Under the pieces are notes generated by a model. That model did not search any database, was not told where the DNA came from, and worked only from the letters and a program-made list of their open reading frames with translations. The translations under genes and the position numbers were made by a program. Shown piece by piece: positions 1 through 8,856 of a stretch of DNA of 61,758 nucleotides (positions within the stretch are counted from its first letter, which is position 1; each line of letters opens with the position of its first letter). Source of the stretch: Oscillospiraceae bacterium (GTDB lineage: Bacteria; Bacillota; Clostridia; Oscillospirales; Oscillospiraceae); the NCBI GenBank assembly GCA_021769865.1, contig JAETSB010000010.1:1-61758 (forward strand), given 5' to 3'.

Positions 1-75
1 TTGTCTTGAAAAGGACTGCAGGCAAATTTTCTGCTGTCCTTGATACGGTAACAATTTTACAAAAATATGAATTTG

Positions 76-417
76 TTAATCTTCATTCCTGGCCGCGACA
101 TGAACGTGCTCAACAACTCCGTTTTGGTCATAATAAACAATGAGGTTATACGTGTTATTGGTTTCCCAAATATCACCCCACATCCCCGACAGGCTGCTAT
201 CTGGTTCTCCCCATACCTCTATTAACTGTGTATACTTGTAACCTTGTAATTGTTCTGTTGCATAATCTACACCTTGGTTTTGGCAATAGGAAACCATCAA
301 TTCTTTTGAGGGAATATTGTCGTTACTTTTCCGGTTGTAATATCCGTAGAACCAGACAGATACACATAGTACAGCAATTAAGATTATTGCAAAAACAAAT
401 AGTACCTTCTTTTTCAT
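76..417 (-). CDS. Small membrane-anchored protein of unknown function
   Basis: A 113-residue protein. The start at 417 is chosen because AAGGAG lies about 10 bases upstream and the protein then opens with MKKK followed by one hydrophobic segment (about residues 5-26), a signal anchor. The outer part carries LIEVWGEPDSSLSGMWGDIW followed by a strand-like LIVYYDQNGVV, reminiscent of the small BLIP/SmpA-type folds of Gram-positive lipoproteins (inference from pattern only). It lacks a lipobox cysteine. The stretch is AT-richer than the rest of the window and lies next to mobile-element remains. Function is not recognised. Confidence 0.75.
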   Translation of the reverse strand: MKKKVLFVFAIILIAVLCVSVWFYGYYNRKSNDNIPSKELMVSYCQNQGVDYATEQLQGYKYTQLIEVWGEPDSSLSGMWGDIWETNNTYNLIVYYDQNGVVEHVHVAARNED

Positions 418-545
418 ACAATCACACTCCTTATTAAATTGGGAATTTATCTGTTTACTGGAAAACCAAGTATAGCACAATCTTTTACTGTTACTGTTGT
501 TTATCCCCCTCACCTTTGGGACAAAATGTCTCAAAGTCACATTTT

Positions 546-755
546 TTAATCTTCATCTTCGATATATTCAAGAATATCCCCCGGCTGGCACTTTAGAACT
601 TTGCAGATTGCGTCTAACGTACTGAACCGAACAGCTTTTACTTTTCCCGTTTTCAAGTAAGAGAGATTGACATTAGATATACCGACCTGGGCCGCCAAGT
701 CATTAAGCCGCATTTTTCTGTCCGCCAGCACCCGATCAAGCCGAATAATAATCAT
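546..755 (-). CDS. XRE-family transcriptional regulator (YozG-like, 69 aa)
   Basis: A 69-residue protein that is almost entirely one Cro/CI helix-turn-helix: IIRLDRVLADRKMRLNDLAA, then VGISNVNLSYLKTGKVKAVR, ending in an acidic tail. The ATG at 755 is preceded by GAGGTGG and overlaps (ATGA) the last codon of a DUF2975-type reading frame. That is the standard partner arrangement: this family normally follows a four-helix DUF2975 membrane protein in a two-gene operon. Here the partner is reduced to its last 24 codons, so the regulator is probably orphaned. Confidence 0.85.
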   Translation of the reverse strand: MIIIRLDRVLADRKMRLNDLAAQVGISNVNLSYLKTGKVKAVRFSTLDAICKVLKCQPGDILEYIEDED

Positions 756-1028
756 AGCGTATGATCCACCTCGTCCTGCAAATGCACCCCATAATGGATG
801 ATGTATGCAGCTACAATAAAAGCGATCCCGGATGAGGGCCAGCCAATCGTCAGCGGCCTTTTCATCTTCATGACAGGCTTCCAACTGGGCGGACAGCTTC
901 ATCCGCTGTTCCAGTTTCTCTGTGCGCTCATCCTCATACCGCTTTAGCAACTGGACGCATACCGCCTCCGGAATCGCGCCCTTCACCTTGTCCTCGTAGG
1001 CCGCAAGGGAAAGCTGCTCTTCGCTCAT
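752..1028 (-). pseudogene. Scar: serine-recombinase (DUF4368) tail joined to DUF2975 tail
   Basis: Positions about 836-1028 encode the conserved tail of large serine recombinases of Firmicutes transposons: KGAIPEAVCVQLLKRYEDER, then a coiled LEQRMKLSAQLEACHEDEKAADDW. The frame then changes identity. In another frame, 752-826 reads IAFIVAAYIIHYGVHL then QDEVDHTL and stop, the last transmembrane helix and C-terminus of DUF2975. The two fragments meet near 830-840, so a deletion has joined the end of a recombinase gene to the end of a DUF2975 gene. Neither product is functional. Confidence 0.7.
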
Positions 1029-1217
1029 TTCTTCGGATATTCCAGATAAATTAAGCCAGGCGCCTCAGCTTGTGGCTGTAGGGTAATTCTTCCTCTGGAT
1101 TTCTAGTAAGGAAAAGGAAGATGTATAGAATGGGAACAGGACCGGAGGCACTATGAGAAGGGAGCAGCCACCAGCCTGTTTGTCCAGTTCGTCAATGGCG
1201 TACTGCTCGTTCGAGTC

Positions 1218-2135
1218 TCACCGCCCATCGAGAGGGTAGCGTTTGCGGAGACATTCTGTCAAATAGCGGATGAAGTGTTTTTCCCGAGCTCGCAGTGAGG
1301 CGGTCCGTGAATAAAGAAGGCCAACTGCCATGGGGGCGCCATCTACGATGGGGCGGCAAACACAGTCCAGTCGCTGAGCGTCTTTGTCCGGGATACTAAT
1401 TCCGATAGCGATATAATTCCCTTTGCAGACCGCATCAAAAATTGTGCCGCGGTCACAGATGTATAACAGATCATGATGATCTTGAAGACCCAGAATCTCT
1501 AATGTGTCACCGTGGTCGATATGCGCGTCGGCAATGAACGGATGCCCGGCAAGATCATTTGTGCAAATTTGTTTCGACTTTGCCAGGGGGTGGGATTTCG
1601 ACATAAAAGCGGACACGGGAATTGAGTGTTGCAGAATCGTTAACTCGAGATTATATTGATCCGCAAGCTCCATATATTTGGATATGATTTGTTCAAACAT
1701 CACCAGAATCCCCAGTCTACAATTCCGGGCAACGACGTTTTTTAGATTTTCCCGAAGACCCGCCTCTAAAAATTTATCATAGGAGCTGCCCAGGCTGGGA
1801 TAGAGCTTTTTGTAATCAAAGAAACACTGAAGCACAAAGGCGGAACGAGCACAGATGATGGACAGGTTGTCGCTTTCTGCCATGGATTCAGGGATCTTGA
1901 GGATGTTGTTCCGCTCAGTGACGATTTTTTCCGCATGGCTCATGAACACCAGCCCCTCCGGCGTTGCCACAATACCGCTGGCGGTCCGGTGAAAGAGGGA
2001 ATATCCAATCTCATTTTCGACATTTTTGATGATTGCACTGAGATGGGACTGGGAAATATAGCAATTGCGGGCGGCTTTATTGACGGAGCCGCATTTATAG
2101 GCTTCCAAAATGTAGATGAGATGTTCTGTGTTCAT
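1218..2135 (-). CDS. LysR-family transcriptional regulator
   Basis: A 305-residue LysR protein of normal length. Residues 1-60 form the winged HTH (LIYILEAYKCGSVNKAARNC, then SQSHLSAIIKNVENEIGYSL). The rest is the periplasmic-binding-like effector domain. The start ATG follows GAGAGG. The gene is transcribed away from the FMN_bind/peptide-transporter operon, with about 195 bp between the two starts, the classic LysR layout in which it controls the divergent operon in response to a substrate or product. The effector is unknown. Confidence 0.92.
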   Translation of the reverse strand: MNTEHLIYILEAYKCGSVNKAARNCYISQSHLSAIIKNVENEIGYSLFHRTASGIVATPEGLVFMSHAEKIVTERNNILKIPESMAESDNLSIICARSAFVLQCFFDYKKLYPSLGSSYDKFLEAGLRENLKNVVARNCRLGILVMFEQIISKYMELADQYNLELTILQHSIPVSAFMSKSHPLAKSKQICTNDLAGHPFIADAHIDHGDTLEILGLQDHHDLLYICDRGTIFDAVCKGNYIAIGISIPDKDAQRLDCVCRPIVDGAPMAVGLLYSRTASLRAREKHFIRYLTECLRKRYPLDGR

Positions 2136-2228
2136 ATAACCTCTCTTTCCCGGCGCAGAGTCAGACTCTAATCAGAAATAGCGAACGCATAACGGATATT
2201 CCAATAATCCGCTGCAAGGGAATCGTGC

Positions 2229-2309
2229 TATAATGAAATAAACAAACAAGCTGCGGCGATGCCGGACGAGTAAGCCGGATATGACCGAAGCTATGGAAAG
2301 TATTATACT
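2229..2309 (+). promoter_or_regulatory. Promoter region of the FMN_bind/ABC operon
   Basis: A perfect TATAAT lies at 2229-2234 with no recognisable -35 hexamer 16-18 bases upstream, as expected for a LysR-activated promoter. A second possible promoter is ATGACC (2281-2286), 17 bases, TATACT (2304-2309), which would start transcription just before the AGGAG of the first gene. The 2136-2228 stretch would hold the LysR sites. No exact T-N11-A palindrome can be singled out by eye. Confidence 0.5.
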
Positions 2310-2331
2310 GTCCTGCCCAGGAGAATGCAAG

Positions 2332-3234
2332 ATGGGAAGTTTGGAAGTCAGATCCTGGAGACAGCGGAAGGGAGAGTTCAAAGTGGTGGGGAAGAAACGT
2401 GAAAAGTCTGTCGACGTGCTGGACCGTCTGTTTTGGACGGTGCAGCCGCCGGCGGGAATGGTGAAGGGCGATTACTACCGGGCGGAGAACTGGTTTGCTC
2501 CGCACTTCCCGGGAGACAAGGGCTATCACGGGATTCTGGAGGTAGTCCAGCAGGACGGCCGCATCCGAATGGTGGAGTTTAATGAAATCAACAACCCCAC
2601 TTATTACATCAAGCGGTACCAAGGTGTTTCCAAGCGCTTATCCGACTATGGCTTTCTTCAGGCCACCAAAGAACGCACCGCCAAGTCCGGCGTGGTCCTG
2701 GTCAACGGCCTGACCCATCTGGAGGAACAGATGGTAGCTCAGAATCGCCTCACCGGCGGTTTTGATCTGCTCACTGGCGCGTCCAACAGCATCAAGCGGT
2801 CCATGCTGCCGCTGGCGGAGGAGATCGCCGGCCGGCTGGACAAGCCCTCCGGACAGACGTACTACGGCCTCTCTCAAGCGGTGGAGCCCGGTGTTACCGG
2901 ACGGCTTCAGGTGGTGCTGGAGGCAGGGAGGATCGTCTCCTGCACCTACGATGAGATTTTCGCCGACCGGCAGGAAGACATCGCCGATCCGGAGCTCAAG
3001 CCCTATTACCGGCAGTCTAAGTACCACTGTCCGGATTACATTTCCACCATCGGCGCCGGATTCAACAGTATCTTTGATCTGCTCAGCGCCCGGGTGCTGG
3101 AGACCCAGTGCCTGACGGACCTCACCGGACTTCCCTTTACGGAAGAACCCAAGCGAGCCCGGGAGTGGGACAATTATCTGACCCTGGCCCGGCAGGTGGA
3201 GGAGGCCGTCCAGGCCGGCGGCGCGGGCGCTTAA
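2332..3234 (+). CDS. Tandem FMN_bind-like protein, paralogue 1 (predicted covalent flavoprotein)
   Basis: About 300 residues, no signal peptide or membrane segment. The first half reads like an FMN_bind domain: GDYYRAENW, GYHGILEVVQQDGRIRMVEF, and at about residues 144-150 D-L-L-T-G-A-S, which fits the ApbE flavinylation motif Dxx(S/T)(G/S)A(T/S), with Ser150 as acceptor. The second half repeats the fold (VTGRLQVVLEAGRIVSCTYD) and ends in a degenerate DLTGLP at the equivalent place. The ATG at 2332 has AGGAG 8 bases upstream; GTG 2383 (after GGGAGAG) is an alternative. It opens the operon that ends with apbE. Compared with its two paralogues it lacks the PFPSGWDRHA stretch in the second half. 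Redox partner and reaction unknown. Confidence 0.8.
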   Translation: MGSLEVRSWRQRKGEFKVVGKKREKSVDVLDRLFWTVQPPAGMVKGDYYRAENWFAPHFPGDKGYHGILEVVQQDGRIRMVEFNEINNPTYYIKRYQGVSKRLSDYGFLQATKERTAKSGVVLVNGLTHLEEQMVAQNRLTGGFDLLTGASNSIKRSMLPLAEEIAGRLDKPSGQTYYGLSQAVEPGVTGRLQVVLEAGRIVSCTYDEIFADRQEDIADPELKPYYRQSKYHCPDYISTIGAGFNSIFDLLSARVLETQCLTDLTGLPFTEEPKRAREWDNYLTLARQVEEAVQAGGAGA

Positions 3235-3306
3235 ATTCCGTTTGGCTGTGATCCGCTTCTTGGAAGGGACGGCGGTTCCGCAACATGAAACAACAGGAGG
3301 TATGTT

Positions 3307-4854
3307 ATGAAAAAGAGAATGTTCGCTTTACTCACTGCAGCGGTCCTGCTTTGCGGGATTCTGACCGGCTGCGGCGGGAACCCCGATGCCGGCAGCCAGT
3401 CCGGAACGTCCGGTGACAGTGGTTCTGCTGTCAAAGATACCCTGGTTGTCGCGGTTCCTGATGCTCCCTCTTACATGGACCCCCAGGTTCAGGCGGCCAT
3501 TGCCACTTTCCGCGTTACTACCCAAATGTTTGACCGTCTGGTCTCTCTGGACAATGATATGAACCTGGTCCCCGGCTTGGCCGAGAGCTGGGATGTCATT
3601 GATGACAAGACCACCGTCTTCCATCTCCGCCAGGGCGTCAAGTTCCACAATGGCGAGGAAATGACCTCCGAGGATGTAAAGTACAGCCTGGAGCGCTGCA
3701 TTGCCAGCAGCGGCGTCAATTACAACTATCTCATTATCGACACCATCACCTGCGACGATGACTACACCGTCACCATCACCACCAAGGAGCCCTTTAACGC
3801 CCTGCTGCCCCGGCTGACGCTGGACGCCGCGTCTATCATCTGCAAGAGCGCGGACTCCAGCCCCGAGGAGTTCAACCGGCATCCTGTGGGCGCCGGCCCC
3901 TACAAGTTCGTCTCCTGGGAGCTGGGCGGCGACGTGGTTCTGGAGGCCTTTGAGGATTACTACAAGGGTGCCCCCGCTGTCAAGCGCGTCATTTTCCGTA
4001 CCATCCCCGAGGCCATCAACCGTTCCATTGGGCTGGAGACCGGTGAGGTGGACCTGGCCTATGACCTGGGCATCACCGATCTGGAGAGCTTGGCCGGCAA
4101 CGACAAGGTTACCACGCTGACCACGCCCAGCAACACGGTATGGTACCTGGGCATGAACGTGCAGAAGGCCCCTCTGGACAACGTGAAGGTCCGTCAGGCG
4201 ATTGCCTACGCCCTCAATCCCCAGGATTATATCGATATCGTCTTCAGCGGCGAGGCCACCCTGGCCCGCAACACGATGCTGCCCGCCGGCGTCGAGGGCT
4301 ATGCGCCTGATACCGTAACCTATGATTACAACGTGGAAACCGCCAAGGCCCTGCTGGCCGAGGCCGGCTATCCCGACGGCTTTGCCACGACCCTGTGGTG
4401 CGCCGACAGCCAGGTGATGCGGGACTCCGCCGTGGTCATCCAGGAGCAGCTGCGCCAGATCGGCATTAACGCCGAGGTCAAGACCATGGAGCAGGGCCAG
4501 TATTACTCCGAGACTGGCAAGGGCGAGCAGGACCTGTTCATTATGTCCAAGACCTCCATTGATCCCGACTCCATGCTCCGGGCCATGTACCACACCGAGG
4601 CGTTCGGCCTCTCCGGCAACCGCTCCTTCTGGGCTACGCCTGAGACCGACGAGATGATGGACAAGGCCAGCACCACCACGGACAAGGCTGAGGCGCTGGA
4701 GCTGTATAAGCAGATCCAGACCATCGTGGCTGAGAACGTGCCTCTGGTGCCCATCGCCATTGAGCACCTGAACGCTGGAATGCAGTCCAACGTCAAGGGC
4801 TTCGGTCTGTATCCGGGCAAGTCCCACTATATCTACGGCACCTATTTCGAATAA
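3307..4854 (+). CDS. Peptide/solute ABC transporter substrate-binding lipoprotein (family 5)
   Basis: A 515-residue DppA/OppA-type binding protein. It has a lipoprotein signal peptide with the lipobox LTGCGG (about residues 18-23), a short Ser/Gly-rich linker, then the SBP_bac_5 fold: LVPGLAESWDVIDDKTTVFH, LRQGVKFHNGEEMTSEDVKY and VRQAIAYALNPQDYIDIVF. GGAGG precedes the start. It captures a dipeptide, oligopeptide or related solute outside the membrane and passes it to the permeases that follow. Its place between FMN_bind-like genes suggests that the ligand feeds, or is reduced by, the flavoproteins (inference). Confidence 0.95.
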   Translation: MKKRMFALLTAAVLLCGILTGCGGNPDAGSQSGTSGDSGSAVKDTLVVAVPDAPSYMDPQVQAAIATFRVTTQMFDRLVSLDNDMNLVPGLAESWDVIDDKTTVFHLRQGVKFHNGEEMTSEDVKYSLERCIASSGVNYNYLIIDTITCDDDYTVTITTKEPFNALLPRLTLDAASIICKSADSSPEEFNRHPVGAGPYKFVSWELGGDVVLEAFEDYYKGAPAVKRVIFRTIPEAINRSIGLETGEVDLAYDLGITDLESLAGNDKVTTLTTPSNTVWYLGMNVQKAPLDNVKVRQAIAYALNPQDYIDIVFSGEATLARNTMLPAGVEGYAPDTVTYDYNVETAKALLAEAGYPDGFATTLWCADSQVMRDSAVVIQEQLRQIGINAEVKTMEQGQYYSETGKGEQDLFIMSKTSIDPDSMLRAMYHTEAFGLSGNRSFWATPETDEMMDKASTTTDKAEALELYKQIQTIVAENVPLVPIAIEHLNAGMQSNVKGFGLYPGKSHYIYGTYFE

Positions 4855-4877
4855 TCAACCGTAATTCATCCTGCCTG

Positions 4878-4911
4878 CGAAGGGCGGCGGCCCCCGGGTT
4901 GCCGCCTTTCG
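4878..4911 (+). other. Intercistronic stem-loop after the binding-protein gene
   Basis: CGAAGGGCGGC (4878-4888) pairs with GCCGCCTTTCG (4901-4911), an 11-bp stem with one G-U pair. It sits between the binding-protein gene and the first permease gene with no long T tract. Such hairpins usually stabilise the binding-protein part of the mRNA or cause partial termination, giving more binding protein than membrane components. Confidence 0.6.
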
Positions 4912-4945
4912 TGTAAAATTCCGACAGAAAGATAAGGAGTGACCG

Positions 4946-5884
4946 ATGTATAAGTTCATCCTGAAAAGGCTGGTCATGTTGATTCCGGTGCTGCTGGGCG
5001 TCAGCTTTATCGTCTTTTCCATTCTCAGCTTCACTCCGGGTGACCCGGTGGAAATGCGGCTGGGAGAGAATTACTCCGAGGAGGCATACAACGCCATGAG
5101 AGAAGAGATGGGCCTGAACGATCCCTTCCTGGTGCGGTATGTCAAATATATCGTAGATGCCGTCCAAGGAGATTTTGGCACCTCATACAGGACCAGCAAC
5201 CCGGTAGTGGAGGAGCTGGCGGCCCGTCTGCCCAATACCATTCTGCTGTCGGTCGTGGCCATGTTCTTTGCAATCCTGGTGGGCATCCCCCTGGGTGTGA
5301 TTTCCGCTACCCACCAGTATTCGGCGGTGGATAACGTGTCTATGGTGGGCGCGCTGTTCGGCGTTTCCATGCCAAACTTCTGGCTTGGCTTGATGCTGAT
5401 CGTCATTTTCGCCTCGGGTCTGGGATGGTTTCCCTCCTCCAACTTTGACAGCTGGAAGTCCATTGTGCTGCCCGCCATCACCCTCAGCGTGAACTCCCTG
5501 GCCATGATTACCCGCATGACCCGGTCGTCCATGCTGGAGACGATCCGGCAGGATTATATCCGTACCGCCCGGGCCAAAGGCCTGAAGGAGAGCGTCATCA
5601 CCATCAAGCACGCTTTACGCAACGCGATGATTCCCATTGTCACTACCGTAGGCCTCCAGTTCGGATTCTCCCTGGGCGGCGCCGTGCTGGTGGAGACGGT
5701 GTTCGCCTGGCCCGGTATCGGCCGGCTGCTGGTGGAGTGCATCAAACTGAAGGACACCCCGGTGGTGGTCGCCTGTGTGCTGGTGCTGGCAACCATGTTC
5801 TCGATCATCAACCTGTGCATCGATATCCTGTACGCATTCCTGGACCCCCGTATCCGGGCCCAGTACAAGACGGCAAAGAGGTGA
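4946..5884 (+). CDS. Peptide ABC transporter permease (DppB/OppB type)
   Basis: A 312-residue inner-membrane permease with six predicted helices. Typical marks are the N-terminus MYKFILKRLVMLIPVLLGVS, the FTPGDPVEMRLG stretch, and the EAA coupling loop LETIRQDYIRTARAKGLKES (about residues 198-217), which contacts the ATPases. AAGGAG precedes the ATG. It ends only 4 bases before the next permease, so the two are translationally linked. Confidence 0.95.
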   Translation: MYKFILKRLVMLIPVLLGVSFIVFSILSFTPGDPVEMRLGENYSEEAYNAMREEMGLNDPFLVRYVKYIVDAVQGDFGTSYRTSNPVVEELAARLPNTILLSVVAMFFAILVGIPLGVISATHQYSAVDNVSMVGALFGVSMPNFWLGLMLIVIFASGLGWFPSSNFDSWKSIVLPAITLSVNSLAMITRMTRSSMLETIRQDYIRTARAKGLKESVITIKHALRNAMIPIVTTVGLQFGFSLGGAVLVETVFAWPGIGRLLVECIKLKDTPVVVACVLVLATMFSIINLCIDILYAFLDPRIRAQYKTAKR

Positions 5885-5888
5885 GCGT

Positions 5889-6761
5889 ATGGCGACCGAT
5901 GTGAACAAGAAGAAAAAATCTCAGGCTGCCGCAGTCTGGCGCCGCCTGAAGAAAAACAAGATGGCAATCCTGGGCCTGGTAATTCTGGCGCTGATTATCT
6001 TTTTCGCCCTTTTTGCCAACTTCTTTTTTGACTATGATACCATGGTCATCCAGCAGAGCGCGGCCCTGCGGCTGAAGCCGCCTTCCGCCGAGCATTGGCT
6101 GGGCACCGACGAGGTGGGCCGGGACATTTTGGCGCGTATCGTGCATGGCGCTCGAATCTCTCTGCCGGTGGCGTTTATCACCATTGCCATCGCCACGGTG
6201 GTGGGCGGACTGCTGGGCGCGATTGCCGGTTACGGCAGCAAGCGGGTGGACAACGTCATCATGCGGATCATGGACGTGTTTCTGGCCATTCCCAGTATTC
6301 TGCTGTCCATCGCTCTGGTAGCCGCCTTGGGTACCAGCATGACCAACATGGTGCTGGCCATCAGTATCTCCAATATCCCGCCCTTCGCCCGTATCGTCCG
6401 GTCCGCCGTGCTGACCATTAAGAACGAGGAATACATCGAAGCGGCCCGGGCGATCGGCGCCAGCGACAAGCGCATCATCCTCAAGCATATTCTGCCTAAC
6501 TGCATGGCTCCCATCATTGTTCAGGCTACGCTGTCTATTGCCGGCTCTATCCTGGCAATCGCCAGCTTGAGCTTTATTGGCCTTGGCATCAGCCCTCCCA
6601 CGCCGGAATGGGGCTCCATGCTCAGCACGGGCCGGCAGTATTTCCGGGCGGCCTGGTGGGTGTGCGCGTTCCCTGGCCTTGCGATTATGCTGACCATCCT
6701 CTCTCTGAATCTGCTGGGAGACGGTCTGCGGGACGCGTTGGACCCCAAGCTGAAGAACTGA
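5889..6761 (+). CDS. Peptide ABC transporter permease (DppC/OppC type)
   Basis: A 290-residue permease. The start at 5889 follows the previous stop by 4 bases and gives the family N-terminus: a basic stretch and VWRRLKKNKMAILGLVILAL (OppC_N), then HWLGTDEVGRDILARIVHG. The coupling loop is KNEEYIEAARAIGASDKRII. It pairs with the preceding DppB-type protein to form the channel. Confidence 0.95.
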   Translation: MATDVNKKKKSQAAAVWRRLKKNKMAILGLVILALIIFFALFANFFFDYDTMVIQQSAALRLKPPSAEHWLGTDEVGRDILARIVHGARISLPVAFITIAIATVVGGLLGAIAGYGSKRVDNVIMRIMDVFLAIPSILLSIALVAALGTSMTNMVLAISISNIPPFARIVRSAVLTIKNEEYIEAARAIGASDKRIILKHILPNCMAPIIVQATLSIAGSILAIASLSFIGLGISPPTPEWGSMLSTGRQYFRAAWWVCAFPGLAIMLTILSLNLLGDGLRDALDPKLKN

Positions 6762-6777
6762 GAAGGGAGGACGCCAC

Positions 6778-7848
6778 ATGGACGATAAGAAAAAACTGGA
6801 AACCGCCGCACCGGAGGGTTCCGCCCCTTATGCCCAAGCCCCGGATACCCTGCTGGATATCCGCGACCTGCGGGTGGAATATCACACCGATGAAGACGTG
6901 GTCTATGCGGTCAACGGCCTGGATCTGACCATTGGCAAGGGCGAGAGCCTGGGCCTGGTGGGCGAGACCGGCGCCGGCAAGACCACGACCGCGCTGTCAG
7001 TCCTGCGCCTCATTGCCGATCCTCCCGGCAAAATCGTGGATGGAGAGATCTGGTTTGAGGGAGAGAATATGCTTCGGGCCAAGCCCGGACGCCTGCGGGA
7101 GATTCGGGGAAGCAAAATCTCCGTGATTTTTCAGGACCCCATGACCAGCCTGAACCCGGTCTACTCCGTAGGCGACCAGATTGCCGAGGTCATCCACCAG
7201 CACGAGAAGTGCAGCAGGGAAGAAGGCCGCAAAAAGGCCGGTGACATGCTGGAGATGGTAGGTATTCCCCGGGCCCGCTATGACGAATATCCCCACCAGT
7301 TTTCCGGAGGCATGAAGCAGCGGGTGGTCATCGCCATGAGCATCGCCTGCTCCCCGGAGCTGATTTTGGCGGACGAGCCCACCACTGCTCTGGACGTCAC
7401 GATCCAGGCCCAGGTGCTGGAGCTGATGAGCGAGCTGAAGGAAAAACTCCGTACCTCCCTGCTGCTGATTACCCACGATCTCGGCGTCGTGGCTCAGGTT
7501 TGTGACCGCGTGGCGATTATGTATGCCGGCGAAATCGTAGAGAGCGGCACCATCGCGGAGGTCTTTGACCATCCCCACCATCCCTATACGATCGGCCTCT
7601 TTGGCTCCATCCCGTCTCTGGATGAGACGGCGGAGAAGCTGAAGCCCATCCGGGGGCAGATGCCGGACCCCACGGTGCTGCCGGAAGGTTGTGCCTTCGC
7701 GCCCCGCTGTCCCTATGCTGTGGAGACATGCCGGGCCCAGAGGGTGGAAATGACGTCCGCAGGCGGCACCCATCTGGTGCGCTGCCTGGCGCATCAGGGT
7801 GTCTTCCAGGCGCCGGAACTGATGGAGGAGGTGCGGCATGGCAGATAA
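6778..7848 (+). CDS. Peptide ABC transporter ATPase (DppD/OppD type)
   Basis: A 356-residue ATPase with Walker A GETGAGKT (about residue 62), Q-loop FQDPMTSLNP, signature FSGGMKQR, Walker B LILADEP and the oligopeptide-transporter C-terminal region with the cysteine-bearing GCAFAPRCPYAVETC. GGGAGG lies upstream of the ATG. An unusual charged N-terminal extension of about 25 residues precedes the ABC fold. Its last codons overlap the start of the partner ATPase by 11 bases. Confidence 0.95.
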   Translation: MDDKKKLETAAPEGSAPYAQAPDTLLDIRDLRVEYHTDEDVVYAVNGLDLTIGKGESLGLVGETGAGKTTTALSVLRLIADPPGKIVDGEIWFEGENMLRAKPGRLREIRGSKISVIFQDPMTSLNPVYSVGDQIAEVIHQHEKCSREEGRKKAGDMLEMVGIPRARYDEYPHQFSGGMKQRVVIAMSIACSPELILADEPTTALDVTIQAQVLELMSELKEKLRTSLLLITHDLGVVAQVCDRVAIMYAGEIVESGTIAEVFDHPHHPYTIGLFGSIPSLDETAEKLKPIRGQMPDPTVLPEGCAFAPRCPYAVETCRAQRVEMTSAGGTHLVRCLAHQGVFQAPELMEEVRHGR

Positions 7849-8824
7849 GAACGATGTGATCCTGGAGGTCAGGAATCTGAAAAAATACTTTAAAAGCCCT
7901 ACCGGCACGCTCCACGCGGTAGACGGCGTCAACTTTTCCATTCGGAAAGGCGAAACGCTGGGCTTGGTGGGCGAGTCTGGCTGCGGCAAGTCTACGATTG
8001 GTCGGTTGATTCTGGGCCTGCACCAGGCTACCAGCGGTGAGATTCTGTTTAACGGCCGGAACATCTGCGAGATGAACAAAAAGCAGCTCCACGCCCTGCG
8101 CAGCGATTTACAGATCATCTTTCAGGATCCCTTCTCCTCGTTGAATCCCCGGATGTCCATCGGGGAGATCATCGGCGAGCCGCTGCTGATCCACAATAAG
8201 GTCCACGGCAAGGCGGAGCTGAATGCCGAAGTGGCCAGGCTCATGGACGTGGTGGGCCTGTCGGCCCGCCTGTTCAACGCCTATCCTCACGAGCTGGACG
8301 GCGGCCGCCGCCAGCGGGTGGGTATCGCCAGGGCCCTGTCCTTGAAGCCCCAGTTCATCGTTTGCGACGAACCGGTGTCCTCGCTGGATGTGTCCATTCA
8401 GGCCCAAGTGCTGAACCTGCTGAAAGACCTGCAGGCGGAATTTGGACTGACGTACCTCTTCATCACCCATGATTTGTCCGTGGTAAAATTCTTCTCCGAC
8501 AAGATCGCGGTGATGTACCTGGGGCAGCTGGTGGAGACGGCGGATTCCACCGAACTGTTTCAGAACACCCTGCACCCCTATTCCCAGGCGCTTTTGTCCG
8601 CCATCCCCGCTCCGAGCAGCAGACAGAAGATGCAGCGGGTAAAGCTCATCGGCGAGCTCCAAAGCCCCATTGATCCCGAGCCGGGCTGCCGTTTCGCCAA
8701 GCGGTGCCTGTATGCAAAGGAGCGCTGTACCGGCCAGGACCTGGCCTTGAGGGATTTTGGCAAGGGACATTTCTGCGCCTGCTGCCAGGCTGGCGAGCTT
8801 GCTGGAAATCCCAATTTTAACTGA
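7838..8824 (+). CDS. Peptide ABC transporter ATPase (DppF/OppF type)
   Basis: A 328-residue ATPase that pairs with the preceding DppD-type protein. Walker A is GESGCGKST, Q-loop FQDPFSSLNPRMS, and Walker B FIVCDEPVSSLD. The signature is LDGGRRQR rather than LSGGQQR, a variant found in clostridial OppF/DppF proteins. The C-terminus has the usual cysteine cluster (GCRFAKRCLYAKERC). The start overlaps the upstream gene, so the two subunits are probably made in equal amounts. Confidence 0.95.
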   Translation: MADKNDVILEVRNLKKYFKSPTGTLHAVDGVNFSIRKGETLGLVGESGCGKSTIGRLILGLHQATSGEILFNGRNICEMNKKQLHALRSDLQIIFQDPFSSLNPRMSIGEIIGEPLLIHNKVHGKAELNAEVARLMDVVGLSARLFNAYPHELDGGRRQRVGIARALSLKPQFIVCDEPVSSLDVSIQAQVLNLLKDLQAEFGLTYLFITHDLSVVKFFSDKIAVMYLGQLVETADSTELFQNTLHPYSQALLSAIPAPSSRQKMQRVKLIGELQSPIDPEPGCRFAKRCLYAKERCTGQDLALRDFGKGHFCACCQAGELAGNPNFN

Positions 8825-8856
8825 CGTTTATCATAAAAAACAAGGAGGATGTTGAA

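Noticed and set aside
1029-1217. A short leftward frame ending EEELPYSHKLRRLA between the recombinase scar and the LysR gene
   Set aside because: It may be the tail of another mobile-element gene, but it has no start or ribosome site and I cannot assign a family.
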